From: Pseudanabaena sp. ABRG5-3
GTDB lineage: Bacteria > Cyanobacteriota > Cyanobacteriia > Pseudanabaenales > Pseudanabaenaceae
NCBI RefSeq assembly: GCF_003967015.1
Contig: NZ_AP017560.1
Location: 558,001 to 622,000 of the forward strand
Reading direction: 5' to 3'
DNA: 64,000 nt
Below are positions 27,203 to 35,700 of this stretch, piece after piece (the stretch's first letter is position 1; the number at the start of each line of letters is the position of its first letter). The notes beneath the pieces are model-generated. The model was not told where the DNA came from, searched no databases, and saw nothing but the letters and a program-made list of their open reading frames with translations. Made by a program: the position numbers and the translations under genes.

Positions 27203-28138
27203 ATGATGGATGATGTGGCTAAATTTGTGCAGATTAACGATATGACTCAAACCTCCCTTCCACCTTTATCAACCCAAGAACCACAAATCCAGCAATTCGC
27301 TACGCCCGAAAGCCCTCAACCCAATGTATGGTCAGCAGATTTTCGGCAAGAAGTATCAGCATTAACCAAGCGTCTATTTATCCAATTACGTCGTCGTCCG
27401 ACAACACTGATTGCAGGGGTATTACAGCCTTTAATGTGGTTGCTGCTGTTTGGAGCCTTGTTTAGTGGTTTGCCTAAAGGTTTAGTCGGTGATGGTCAGA
27501 CCTATGTACAGTTTTTAGCGGCGGGAATAATTGTTTTTACGGCCTTTAGTAGCGCCCTGAATTCGGGATTGCCGATGTTGTTTGATCGCGAATTTGGCTT
27601 TTTAAATCGCATCTTAGTTGCGCCCCTCGTATCTCGATTTTCGATTATTGTCGCCTCGGCAATTTTTATTATCGCTTTGAGTATGGTGCAAACCCTAGCG
27701 ATCGTCTCGGTGAGTGGTTTGATGGGAGCAGGGCTGCCAAGTCTAAGCGGTTTAGGCGTTATGTCTTTGATTTTGATTTTGCTAATCATTGACTTTACGA
27801 TGTTGAGTCTAGGTCTAGCTTTTGCGATGCCGGGGCATCAAGAGATGCTTGCCTTTATTTTCTTAGTTAATTTGCCCTTGATGTTTTCAAGCACAGCCCT
27901 TGCTCCCCTTGCATTTATGCCCACTTGGTTGCAATGGATCGCTAGCCTCAATCCTTTATCTTGGGCAATTGAGCCAATTCGCTATGTCTATAGCCACAGT
28001 ACATGGGCATGGAATAGCGTCGTCTTCACAGCCCCTTGGGGAAATATGACGATCGCTAATGCCGCGATCGCCCTATTGAGCTTTGGGCTATGCGTAGGGG
28101 TATTAATCCGTGGAACTTTGCGCCGAGGCGTAGCATGA
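27203..28138 (+). CDS. ABC-2 type transporter permease, DrrB/NodJ-like
   Basis: This 311-residue integral membrane protein has about six hydrophobic helices after a 45-residue Pro/Gln-rich N-terminus. The LIAGVLQPLMWLLLFGALF first helix and the NPLSWAIEPIRY motif before the last helix are typical of DrrB/NodJ exporter permeases. No ATPase gene is adjacent, so its nucleotide-binding partner must be encoded elsewhere. The start could be 27203 or an internal ATG at 27242. Its TGA overlaps the ATG of the next gene. Confidence 0.85.
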   Translation: MMDDVAKFVQINDMTQTSLPPLSTQEPQIQQFATPESPQPNVWSADFRQEVSALTKRLFIQLRRRPTTLIAGVLQPLMWLLLFGALFSGLPKGLVGDGQTYVQFLAAGIIVFTAFSSALNSGLPMLFDREFGFLNRILVAPLVSRFSIIVASAIFIIALSMVQTLAIVSVSGLMGAGLPSLSGLGVMSLILILLIIDFTMLSLGLAFAMPGHQEMLAFIFLVNLPLMFSSTALAPLAFMPTWLQWIASLNPLSWAIEPIRYVYSHSTWAWNSVVFTAPWGNMTIANAAIALLSFGLCVGVLIRGTLRRGVA

Positions 28139-28845
28139 TCGCAGAGACAGGTGAAGTTCCTACTTTTCCTGATGTGCAGCCCTTTGCGGATAACTGGTCG
28201 TATCTGAAGGCGGAACTGGCATGGCTTGATCGTGTGTTGATGCGATCGCTATCAAAACAACGCCAAACCAATCAAGAGGTTGATCGTGTGGCAAAGTCAA
28301 CTATTGATCGCTCGACCAGTCATTGGTGGAAAGGCTTTATCGCGATCGATCCTTCTAAAGGTGGCAGTTTAGTTCCTAGTCCTCCGCCCCAGATTCACCA
28401 CCCCCTCGGGCGCTATGGTGATCGCCTTGAAGCAAGCCAACACCATAATATTCGCTTAGCAATTCCGACCCTGTGCGATCGCTTAGAGCTAAGTCATTTC
28501 GAGCGCGATCTACTCATCCTCTGCCTTGCCCCCGAAATTAGCCGTCGTTATGAAAGACTCTTTACGTTTTTGAATAATGACGATACCAACTGCCGACAGC
28601 CGACGGTTGATCTTGCTCTGCGCCTATTTTGTCGCTCTGATGCCGAGTGGCGCAATGCTAGAAGTAAACTCTCAACAACAGCTCCATTAATCAAGCGTAA
28701 AATCCTCAAGCTATATTTACCTGACCATAGCACTGCGCGATCGCTTCTCTCCAAAGCCATGCTCCTCAGTGACAAAGCCGTTACCTATCTACTGAGCGAA
28801 GATTTACCCATTGAGTCAATTATTCCTAAACCTCGAAAGAGATAA
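28135..28845 (+). CDS. Stand-alone winged-helix N-terminal domain of the AAA-ATPase-associated type
   Basis: This 236-residue soluble protein matches the N-terminal region that in many cyanobacteria precedes a large AAA+ ATPase module: FADNWSYLKAELAWLDR, then SHWWKGFIAID, then LCDRLELSHFERDLLILCLAPEISRRYERL, then PTVDLALRLFCRSDAEW. No Walker motifs follow, and the protein ends with a basic KPRKR tail, so the ATPase part is absent. The frame is open from 28090, but ATG 28135 gives a four-base ATGA overlap with the permease stop and is preferred. The coupling implies linked function with the permease. Confidence 0.6.
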   Translation: MIAETGEVPTFPDVQPFADNWSYLKAELAWLDRVLMRSLSKQRQTNQEVDRVAKSTIDRSTSHWWKGFIAIDPSKGGSLVPSPPPQIHHPLGRYGDRLEASQHHNIRLAIPTLCDRLELSHFERDLLILCLAPEISRRYERLFTFLNNDDTNCRQPTVDLALRLFCRSDAEWRNARSKLSTTAPLIKRKILKLYLPDHSTARSLLSKAMLLSDKAVTYLLSEDLPIESIIPKPRKR

Positions 28846-28856
28846 AAATATTTTGC

Positions 28857-28960
28857 TAAGTAGGTGGGCATAATTAAAAAACAGAGCCAAAACCTGTGGC
28901 GCACGCGCAGCGTGCGCCACAGGTTTTGGGGTGTTATATTTAATTGCGCCCACCTACTTA
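28857..28960. repeat. Inverted-repeat element with inner GC-GCA-GC hairpin
   Basis: The outer inverted repeat TAAGTAGGTGGGC is at both ends. A perfect inner hairpin (28887-28929, 20-base arms, triloop GCA) lies inside. It fills the gap between the winged-helix gene and the pseudopilin gene. The right terminus contains the TAA stop of the pseudopilin (28960-28958). Confidence 0.85.
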
Positions 28961-29551
28961 GATTTGATTGCATCCTGAACTCTCGGATTGGCGGATTGAA
29001 CCTAGTAAGGTTGAAATAATCACACATTTTTTGCGATCGCCCACTCTAGCGACAAAGGTAATCCGTCCTAATTCCCCAATTCCATTAGGATTCCCCTGTT
29101 CTGTAAACTGTACCCGATATACATCTGGCTCAGGAACTGCTGTCAGTTGCGTCAATGTTGTCTTGGGGGGAGTTTCTGTATTCTCCACAATCCGCACTCC
29201 TTCATCAAAGTTTTGCCAAGGTAGATTATCCCAATATGCTTGATTTGTCGTTGAATTAGGCGCTTGATGTACCGCATATTGAGAAACATTGGGCGTATTT
29301 CTAAAAGAAGCTTGCCACATCGTGTTGCTGCGTTTGGCATTACTCTGAGCTAAGCGCAAAATGCTAACAGTACGGCTTTGGGTGGCATTTAACCTTTGGT
29401 TGTTGAGAAAGCCTAGCCAAGAAGGAGCCGCGATCGCCGCTAAAATGCCGATGATTGCGATGACAACTAAGATTTCCAGTAATGTAAAGCCCCTAACTTT
29501 ACGATGGCGATCGCGACTTCTTAGGCGATATCCCCTCACAGTCCGCAACAT
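28958..29551 (-). CDS. Type IV pseudopilin, GspH/FimU-like (second H-type copy of the hps locus)
   Basis: This 197-residue protein starts with a basic leader and the class III prepilin motif RGFTLLEIL. Cleavage after the Gly by prepilin peptidase would leave Phe1 and Glu5, followed by the hydrophobic assembly helix and the APSWLGFLNNQRLNATQSR segment. The C-terminal domain is a small beta-sheet with paired cysteines (KKCVII and SSGCNQI). The same helix and APxWLGFLNN signature occurs in the next gene, so the two are a tandem duplication. It is the last gene of the minus-strand hps series. Confidence 0.85.
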   Translation of the reverse strand: MLRTVRGYRLRSRDRHRKVRGFTLLEILVVIAIIGILAAIAAPSWLGFLNNQRLNATQSRTVSILRLAQSNAKRSNTMWQASFRNTPNVSQYAVHQAPNSTTNQAYWDNLPWQNFDEGVRIVENTETPPKTTLTQLTAVPEPDVYRVQFTEQGNPNGIGELGRITFVARVGDRKKCVIISTLLGSIRQSESSGCNQI

Positions 29552-29645
29552 AGTATCTTGTGATTTTTAAGTATAATTATCGGGTAATTGTCAGTTTAGC
29601 AAATTATCCATATATTTACACTCTATTTGCACTCTATTTAACGCG

Positions 29646-29783
29646 AGTTCGGGATAATTTGAAACGGGCTTTGAGAGAGGGTTTGCTACGCAAACCCTCT
29701 CTCAAAGCCCAAAAGTAAAAGCCTTGCGTAGCAAGGCTTTTACTTTTGGGCTTTTAAAATTTGCCAGCTTAACCCGAACTGAC
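29646..29783. repeat. Composite inverted-repeat element with two adjacent perfect hairpins
   Basis: The outer ends share AGTTCGGGNTAA in inverted orientation. Inside are two back-to-back perfect hairpins: 29666-29710 (21-base arms, triloop TAC) and 29711-29747 (17-base arms, triloop GTA). Both loops are flanked by GC. It lies between the two H-type pseudopilin genes. Confidence 0.85.
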
Positions 29784-29800
29784 GTTATTTACAGATAATT

Positions 29801-30352
29801 TTAAGGGCAGTCTGTATCAGATCCTGATTTGACTGAGCCTAAAATGGTCGTAATCGTGGTACAGCGTTTGCGATTGGGAGTATCGGGAGTATTTAAAGTG
29901 ATCCGTAGGGGAAAATCAGTAAAGGCCGCATTATTATTGACCGTGGTAGGCAGTCCTTGTGCGTTAAACGAAATTGTTAATGGTAATGTAACCGCCGTTG
30001 GTGCAGTATTTTTATTAACAGATAAAACCTGTACACCTTGTTCTAAATATTGAGCTTGTGATCGACTAGTGACAACATAAGCTCCATTAGATGAATTAGC
30101 GATTGTAAAAGTTGTTGGCGTATTAGTTCTCTTGGCCGTAGATTGAGCATCTTTGATCGTACTAAACACTCTACTTTGAGAAGCACTGAGGCGATTATTA
30201 TTCAAAAATCCTAGCCAACCGGGAGCCGCGATCGCTGACAAGACTCCGACGATTACTATTACTGCTAAAACCTCAATCAAGGTAAAGCCACGATCGCGAT
30301 TTTGTACTAGTAGTAATAATAATTTTCGATTGTGTTTAGATAACCACAGCAT
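29801..30352 (-). CDS. hpsD: Type IV pseudopilin, HpsD-like (GspH/FimU type)
   Basis: This 183-residue protein has the prepilin motif RGFTLIEVL (Gly-1, Phe1, Glu5) and the assembly helix. APGWLGFLNNNRLSASQSR then matches the neighbouring copy. Two cysteines near the C-terminus (RCTTI and DTDC) could form a disulphide. It should be processed in the inner membrane and join a pseudopilus together with HpsA-C. The letter is assigned by order in the Nostoc hps locus and is provisional. Confidence 0.82.
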   Translation of the reverse strand: MLWLSKHNRKLLLLLVQNRDRGFTLIEVLAVIVIVGVLSAIAAPGWLGFLNNNRLSASQSRVFSTIKDAQSTAKRTNTPTTFTIANSSNGAYVVTSRSQAQYLEQGVQVLSVNKNTAPTAVTLPLTISFNAQGLPTTVNNNAAFTDFPLRITLNTPDTPNRKRCTTITTILGSVKSGSDTDCP

Positions 30353-30391
30353 TGGAATCTCTCCTGAAGGATTTGCGAATTAAGGGCTTGC

Positions 30392-30408
30392 TTGGGGGAG
30401 TCCCCCAA
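30392..30408. repeat. Short hairpin between hpsC and hpsD
   Basis: TTGGGGG-AGT-CCCCCAA lies in the 69-base gap between the hpsC stop and the hpsD start. It could reduce read-through or set a processing point within the transcript. Confidence 0.55.
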
Positions 30409-30421
30409 CAAAACATAAAAA

Positions 30422-31768
30422 CTATTGAGTAAATACCTTACCTCGTCCAAAAGCTCTGACATTACCCGTTGTTAAAAATGTAGTATTGTCTGTAGAGATA
30501 CTTCTTTGACTTTCGATTTGGTTTGGTCTTAACCTTGCTATGGCATTACCTCGCAAATAGATCCTTGCAACGTTTTGGCTAGAGTTCACACATATATAAA
30601 AGCTACTCAGCTTTTCCGCCGCGTTAGAGGAAGTAGTAGAAAATGCACCCGGAATTCTTTGAGTTGTCGTGTTTGCTGCTGTTAATGTGCCACCAACTCC
30701 CTTACCCTGATCCAAACAGTCAGAATTGACAGTCTTACCTGAAACGGTTGCATTTGGACCAATTACAATATCAATGGGGGTATCGCCAATGGTTGTATTG
30801 TCTTGTAGGGTGTTGTAGGGCGTGTCATCAATGAAATCTATCAAAGTCGTCAGACTACTAGTGTAGGCTGCACTAGTTTTTGTCCACTTATTCATGAGGA
30901 ATTCTAAAGTTCCACCTTGAATATCAAATGGTCTAAAGCCATCATCAGGTAAAGTCCAATAATTGATAAAGTTAACGCCTGTAGATGGAGTAGATGTTGA
31001 TGGAGTCACATCTACCCTTGCAATTGGTTTCGGATCACTACAAGCTGTGGGTGTAGTAAGGTAATCCGCTTGGCAAGATGCACGCAGACCATCGTTGATT
31101 TCCCACCGTCCTAACCTTGCGGCATTAGACCAATTTGTATTTGCGCCATTAGCATTGTCATAGATCAGATAGTACGCAACCAGAGAATAGGTATACCGAC
31201 CAGAACCCGTTGGCGTAGTTGTACTACAAGTTCCATTCGTTGTTGATGTTCCATATTCCAAGCAGCCTACAGCTTTGGTGTTACCACCACCTACACTTAC
31301 GATATCTGTAGGCGCAAAGTATTTTCGCTTCCAGAAGACTAAAACTGGCGTGCTATTAGTAAAAGTAGGAAGCTGATTTTTGATCCCGTTGGGACTGTTG
31401 TTATTTAAACTATCAGCGTTATAGATATAGACAGACTCTTGTAAATCATCAGATATATAATTGAGAGCGGCTTGCACTTCTCCTTGAGATTCAACTTTTG
31501 CTTGTTCCTTGCGATCTGTTTCCATAATATTGACCGTGAAGGCAAGCAATGTGCTGATGATTACAGTAGCCATCAAAATTGCAATCAACAGTTCAATTAA
31601 AGTGAAACCTTTAGCTCGCGCAGTCCAGCGATCGCCTGTAGTGAATATTCTTGAGAGCAAACGTTTAAAAAATATCTTTAACTCAAACCACAGGCGCAAA
31701 TGGCGATCGCGATGTAGCCTTTGATAAGAACGATTAGCCCTGAATAATTTACGTATTGAGAAAATCAT
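30422..31768 (-). CDS. hpsC: Type IV pseudopilin, HpsC-like (GspJ/PilW type)
   Basis: This 448-residue protein has a long basic leader of about 55 residues, the prepilin motif KGFTLIELL and an assembly helix. It continues with the QGEVQAALNYISDDLQESVYIYN segment typical of PilW/GspJ. The large C-terminal domain is Ser/Thr/Asn-rich with several cysteine pairs. This is longer than a usual GspJ (about 200 residues), which agrees with HpsC-type proteins. It lies between hpsB and hpsD on the same strand. Confidence 0.82.
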   Translation of the reverse strand: MIFSIRKLFRANRSYQRLHRDRHLRLWFELKIFFKRLLSRIFTTGDRWTARAKGFTLIELLIAILMATVIISTLLAFTVNIMETDRKEQAKVESQGEVQAALNYISDDLQESVYIYNADSLNNNSPNGIKNQLPTFTNSTPVLVFWKRKYFAPTDIVSVGGGNTKAVGCLEYGTSTTNGTCSTTTPTGSGRYTYSLVAYYLIYDNANGANTNWSNAARLGRWEINDGLRASCQADYLTTPTACSDPKPIARVDVTPSTSTPSTGVNFINYWTLPDDGFRPFDIQGGTLEFLMNKWTKTSAAYTSSLTTLIDFIDDTPYNTLQDNTTIGDTPIDIVIGPNATVSGKTVNSDCLDQGKGVGGTLTAANTTTQRIPGAFSTTSSNAAEKLSSFYICVNSSQNVARIYLRGNAIARLRPNQIESQRSISTDNTTFLTTGNVRAFGRGKVFTQ

Positions 31769-31853
31769 GGCAGTCCAAAAAGTTGGGATAGAAGTTGCTA
31801 TTAAGAATGAATATTTAATAAAAATCTATAACAGTGCAAATACAAAGGCATCT

Positions 31854-32543
31854 CTATAAACGACCTTTGATCTGACTAAGCGTACTTGTTGGAGGGTTAA
31901 TATCAACCTTCATAATTACCAAAGGACAATTTTTGGCTCCGCCAGTACTAGTGATGGTTTGACGACCATTTGGACAGGCTGACTCATCATTTCCTGTCTG
32001 CAATGTTAATCCTGATTGCAGTGCTGTGAGATTTCCCGAAGTATCCTGTTGAAAAGCATCGGCTCGGTATACCCGCACCTGCATATAAAAGCCCTGCGTT
32101 AATAAATCTGTACCAGTAGTACGCATCGGCTGAATCACTAAATCCTGCGGATCATTAACACTAAAGCCATTGGAATTAGTGTCTACTTTAACTCCTTGGA
32201 TCGCATTCAGACTACTGATATTAGTATTGTTTGGTGCTGGTGTACTTTGGAAATATTGATTTCGGGCCGTATCAGTATTCAAAAAGGGAAAGGCTGCCCC
32301 TGTCGATGTGATGTCGATTACACCTGAGCGGACACCATCGACATAGCCACGGGCTGCCTGTGTAGCTAGGTCAACTCGCCGCGACTGCACTCTTGTAGCA
32401 GTAGTCAATACGATCATCGGCAAAATCGCAGTCATGAGAATGCTCACTACGACAACTGCCATAAGTGCCTCTAGCAGCGAAAATCCTGCTTGCGTAGATA
32501 GCAAATACTTGATGAGGAATAAACGAGTATTTATTTTTCGCAT
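31854..32543 (-). CDS. hpsB: Type IV pseudopilin, HpsB-like (GspI/PilV type)
   Basis: This 229-residue protein has the prepilin motif AGFSLLEALMAVVVVSIL, including Glu5, and the RRVDLATQAARGYVDGVRSG segment of PilV/GspI-like proteins. The C-terminal domain is Thr/Asn-rich, with two cysteines around CPNGRQ and NCPLVIM. It follows hpsA by 167 bases on the same strand. A hairpin at 32652-32698 separates them, so hpsB-D may have a separate promoter. Confidence 0.82.
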   Translation of the reverse strand: MRKINTRLFLIKYLLSTQAGFSLLEALMAVVVVSILMTAILPMIVLTTATRVQSRRVDLATQAARGYVDGVRSGVIDITSTGAAFPFLNTDTARNQYFQSTPAPNNTNISSLNAIQGVKVDTNSNGFSVNDPQDLVIQPMRTTGTDLLTQGFYMQVRVYRADAFQQDTSGNLTALQSGLTLQTGNDESACPNGRQTITSTGGAKNCPLVIMKVDINPPTSTLSQIKGRL

Positions 32544-32651
32544 AGCAGATCACCTTAATGAGGAGCGATTGATACAACTAGTCTGTTTAGCTATTTTCCG
32601 TAAATTCTAAGCTCTAGATTTTACTGCTAAAAACTTGTTTAAAAAAGATTT

Positions 32652-32698
32652 AAAAGTGTTTTTTTCATAGACTCAGGACGTATGAAAAAAACACTTTT
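32652..32698 (-). terminator. Hairpin after hpsA, candidate terminator or attenuator
   Basis: Perfect 18-base arms (AAAAGTGTTTTTTTCATA and its complement) enclose an 11-base loop. It begins 13 bases past the hpsA stop and is followed on the minus strand by an AT-rich stretch. It may end most hpsA transcripts before the pseudopilin genes. Confidence 0.6.
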
Positions 32699-32710
32699 TC
32701 TTTAGAAGAT

Positions 32711-35700
32711 CTAAGCAGGATTATAGACCTTGTTTGCCGTTACCGCAGTATCGCAATCGGCTGGGCGATCTTTACTGCCCAGCGCATAGGTTGTGTAATT
32801 TGAGGGCTTAGTACCTAGTTTTTGCTTATAGCCGACATTGATGATATCGGCTGCGGTATTGTCTGTCTCAAGTTTGGCGGGATCAGGCTGTAAGGCACAG
32901 AGCATAGTTTTGATCCAAGGATCATCTTTGGTTGCCTCTCTAAAGAACTCGTTGGGGTTGGGCAACGCTTGCGAGAACCTTTGCGCGAACAAGTCGGGCT
33001 GTTGGACTAGCAAACCAACGTCAAATCCCCATTTTCTGCGAGGTGGTGAGTAGAAAGGCACTGACTGCACTGTGACGGACTGGTAATACTTGGCAAAGTT
33101 GCTGAGGGGAGCAGTAACCGCCGCAGGGTTGGTAAACCAAGTCTGCATATCGCTACTGGTCTCAATACAAGTGTCACGGGTCGCATAGGACAAAGTCGTA
33201 GTACATCCAGTGACGGACAAGCTGCTGTAGGGGGCAGTTGCTGAGAATGGTGCAGTAGCAAAGACACTACGGGTATTTTGAATAAATCCACCTGAGATCT
33301 GTAGGGTTTGACCTGTCCAGTTCTCCATGAAGCGGACAAAGTTGTGCAAGCCTCCGCCTGTCTCACCTGTATAGATTGTGGTGTTAGGCGTAACTGCTGT
33401 TGCCGATGTGGTGTATGGCACATAGGAACGTGATGGGGTGTTACCTGCTACGAAGTAAATGTTAACCGTAGCGGCACTTGCTCGCTGTGTCCATTGACCT
33501 GTGCCATCACCTGCGGTTGCGGCGGCGGCAGGATTACCATTAATACCATTCAGATACTTTTGGTTATAACCAGTGGGCTGTGGCATTGCTGCGGCAGTAG
33601 CGGCGGGGGTAGAAGCTGCTACTGTTTTGGCGATCGGTGAGTGCAGTTGGATCACGGGAACGACTATGGGCTGATTGACCGTGGTCATCGCAGTAATCAT
33701 CGCTGTGGAGTCAACCCCGATCGCTGCTGGCGAGACTACAGGTGCAGTAGCCGATTCGGTCGCAGCTTGTTTGACATTAACTGCTCTAAATCCTAAGAAT
33801 CTAGCACTTCTAATCGAAACACCCTGACCACTGTAAGTAGGTCCAATATTTAACCCTGTCACAGTATCTCTGGCTCCACCAGTGGCGGGCATTGTACCAA
33901 TGAAGTTACCAACCAATACAGTGGGTTTGCCAGCAGTCGTACCCTGAATCGTTAGAGCCTTTGGTCCCAATCTAGGGAATAACCAAAATACCTTGTTAGG
34001 ATCAACACCTTGCAACTTGACATACAAGCCATCAATAGTGATATCCGCAGAATCAGGTGCGCGAAGTATGAAGGTTGGATCGGTATTGCCATTGGCATTT
34101 AAGGTAAGGGTCGAATTGAGCAGCGAAGTGAAATTGGCAGCCGTCAAATCTAAGACATTAGGTTTAGTGCTGCTAGCTGCATTCACCGACCAAGTAGTAC
34201 CAGAGCCACTTAGCGATACTGCTTGTCCAGTAGTGAAGTTAGTAGTAGTTAACCCTGAGGCAAAATTCACGATCGCACTTCTTGGATTGCCCAATGTAGT
34301 CGGACAACTACTACCTGTAATGTCATTGAGGAATGTCGTACCAAGCTGCTGAGTTGCTTGATATCGGCGTGAAGCACCTGTTGCACCGCAAACTGTAAAT
34401 GACGATGCAGGTTGATTGGTTGCACTGCCATCGGGGAATGTAGTGTTAGCAGGTAAATTGAGATTGAGGGTCGCGCCTGCATCAGTGCAGGTTTTGTCTA
34501 CCAAGCCCGTTGTGGGGTTGATACAAACTGTTTCAGGCAAGATTAATGGCGCAGGCTGATTGGTATTAAATGTGCCATTGGATGAGGGGTTAGCGGCGGT
34601 TGAGTCATAGCTGGTGTTGTAGATAAATAGGTTGCGCGTGTTTTCATATTGGGTGTCAGCACTATCACCAGTTGTGTCGCTGTTTGCAGCAGTAGTTCTG
34701 TACCATAGCGATCGCGCTACCCTCTGAGGAACAAGCTTGGACATTCCGGGCAACATCGGAGTCTGAGCATTTTCCGTCGCCGCAGTACCACTAGGGACGT
34801 AAGGTGCTTGATCAGGGGCAATGTCGGGGAATTGATTGGCTACAGGAACGCCCCAAGCGCTATTACCTTTAGTGTTAGGAACAAATGAATAGCCAGCCGA
34901 TCCTGCATAGCTGGGGAAAGGATAGTTAGTTGTGCCAGTAGGAGCTGCGGGATAGGCAGCAGCTAAGGGGCTAGATTCAGGAATACGAGGCATGATTGCC
35001 GAGAATGGCAAGCGCGTATGACTAAACGACCTTTGAGGGAAGAGAGTTCCAGGACCAATGGGGATAGGCGTTGGTGTTGGCGTTGGTGTTGGTTTCGGTG
35101 TTGGCGTTGGTGTTGGTTTCGGTGTTGGCGTTACTACTGGTGTTGGTGTTGGTACTGGTGTTGGTGTGACAGGCTTCGGTGTTGGTGTTGGTGTTGGTAT
35201 TGGTGTTGGTGTTGGCTTCGGTGTTGGTGTGGGGATTGGTGTTGGTACTGGTGTTGGTGTTGGCTTCGGTGTTGGTGTGGGGATTGGCGTTGGTGTTGGT
35301 GTTGGTGTTGGTGTTGGTGTTGGCGTTCCACCAGTTGATGGCGCATCATCATTGTCAATCCTGACCCAACGATAATCCCAATTGTTAGCATTGCTTGTGG
35401 GATTGGGAGCAGTAACGGTTCTTAATACAGTACCTGTATCCTTCTCATTTGGATTATCAATCCGCACACGGAATCTTTCTCTTTCCTCAACGGCACTATC
35501 GCGGACAACCAAGACTGTCACCCATTGGAAACAGGTGGTAGTGGCAGAAGTGATCGCTGAACATTGAGGATTAGTGGTGTCGGGGAATTTGAGAACTTGT
35601 TTGCCGCCCGCCGCAGGAGTACCCACATAGTCAGCAGGAACCCAAGTTGTACCATTCCAGCGATAAATGGTGGAGAGATAGTCAGTACCAGTGCCAGCTC

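Noticed and set aside
28090-28134. Upstream extension of the winged-helix protein inside the permease gene
   Set aside because: ATG 28135 gives an ATGA overlap and homology begins only after it.
29646-29783. Possible CRISPR array (two adjacent hairpins)
   Set aside because: There are only two units with different sequences and no spacers, so they are palindromes, not CRISPR repeats.
35018-35375. Plus-strand open frames rich in Val-Gly or Cys-Trp repeats
   Set aside because: They are antisense readings of the hexamer tract that encodes the Pro-Thr spacer of HpsA. They have no start context or homology.
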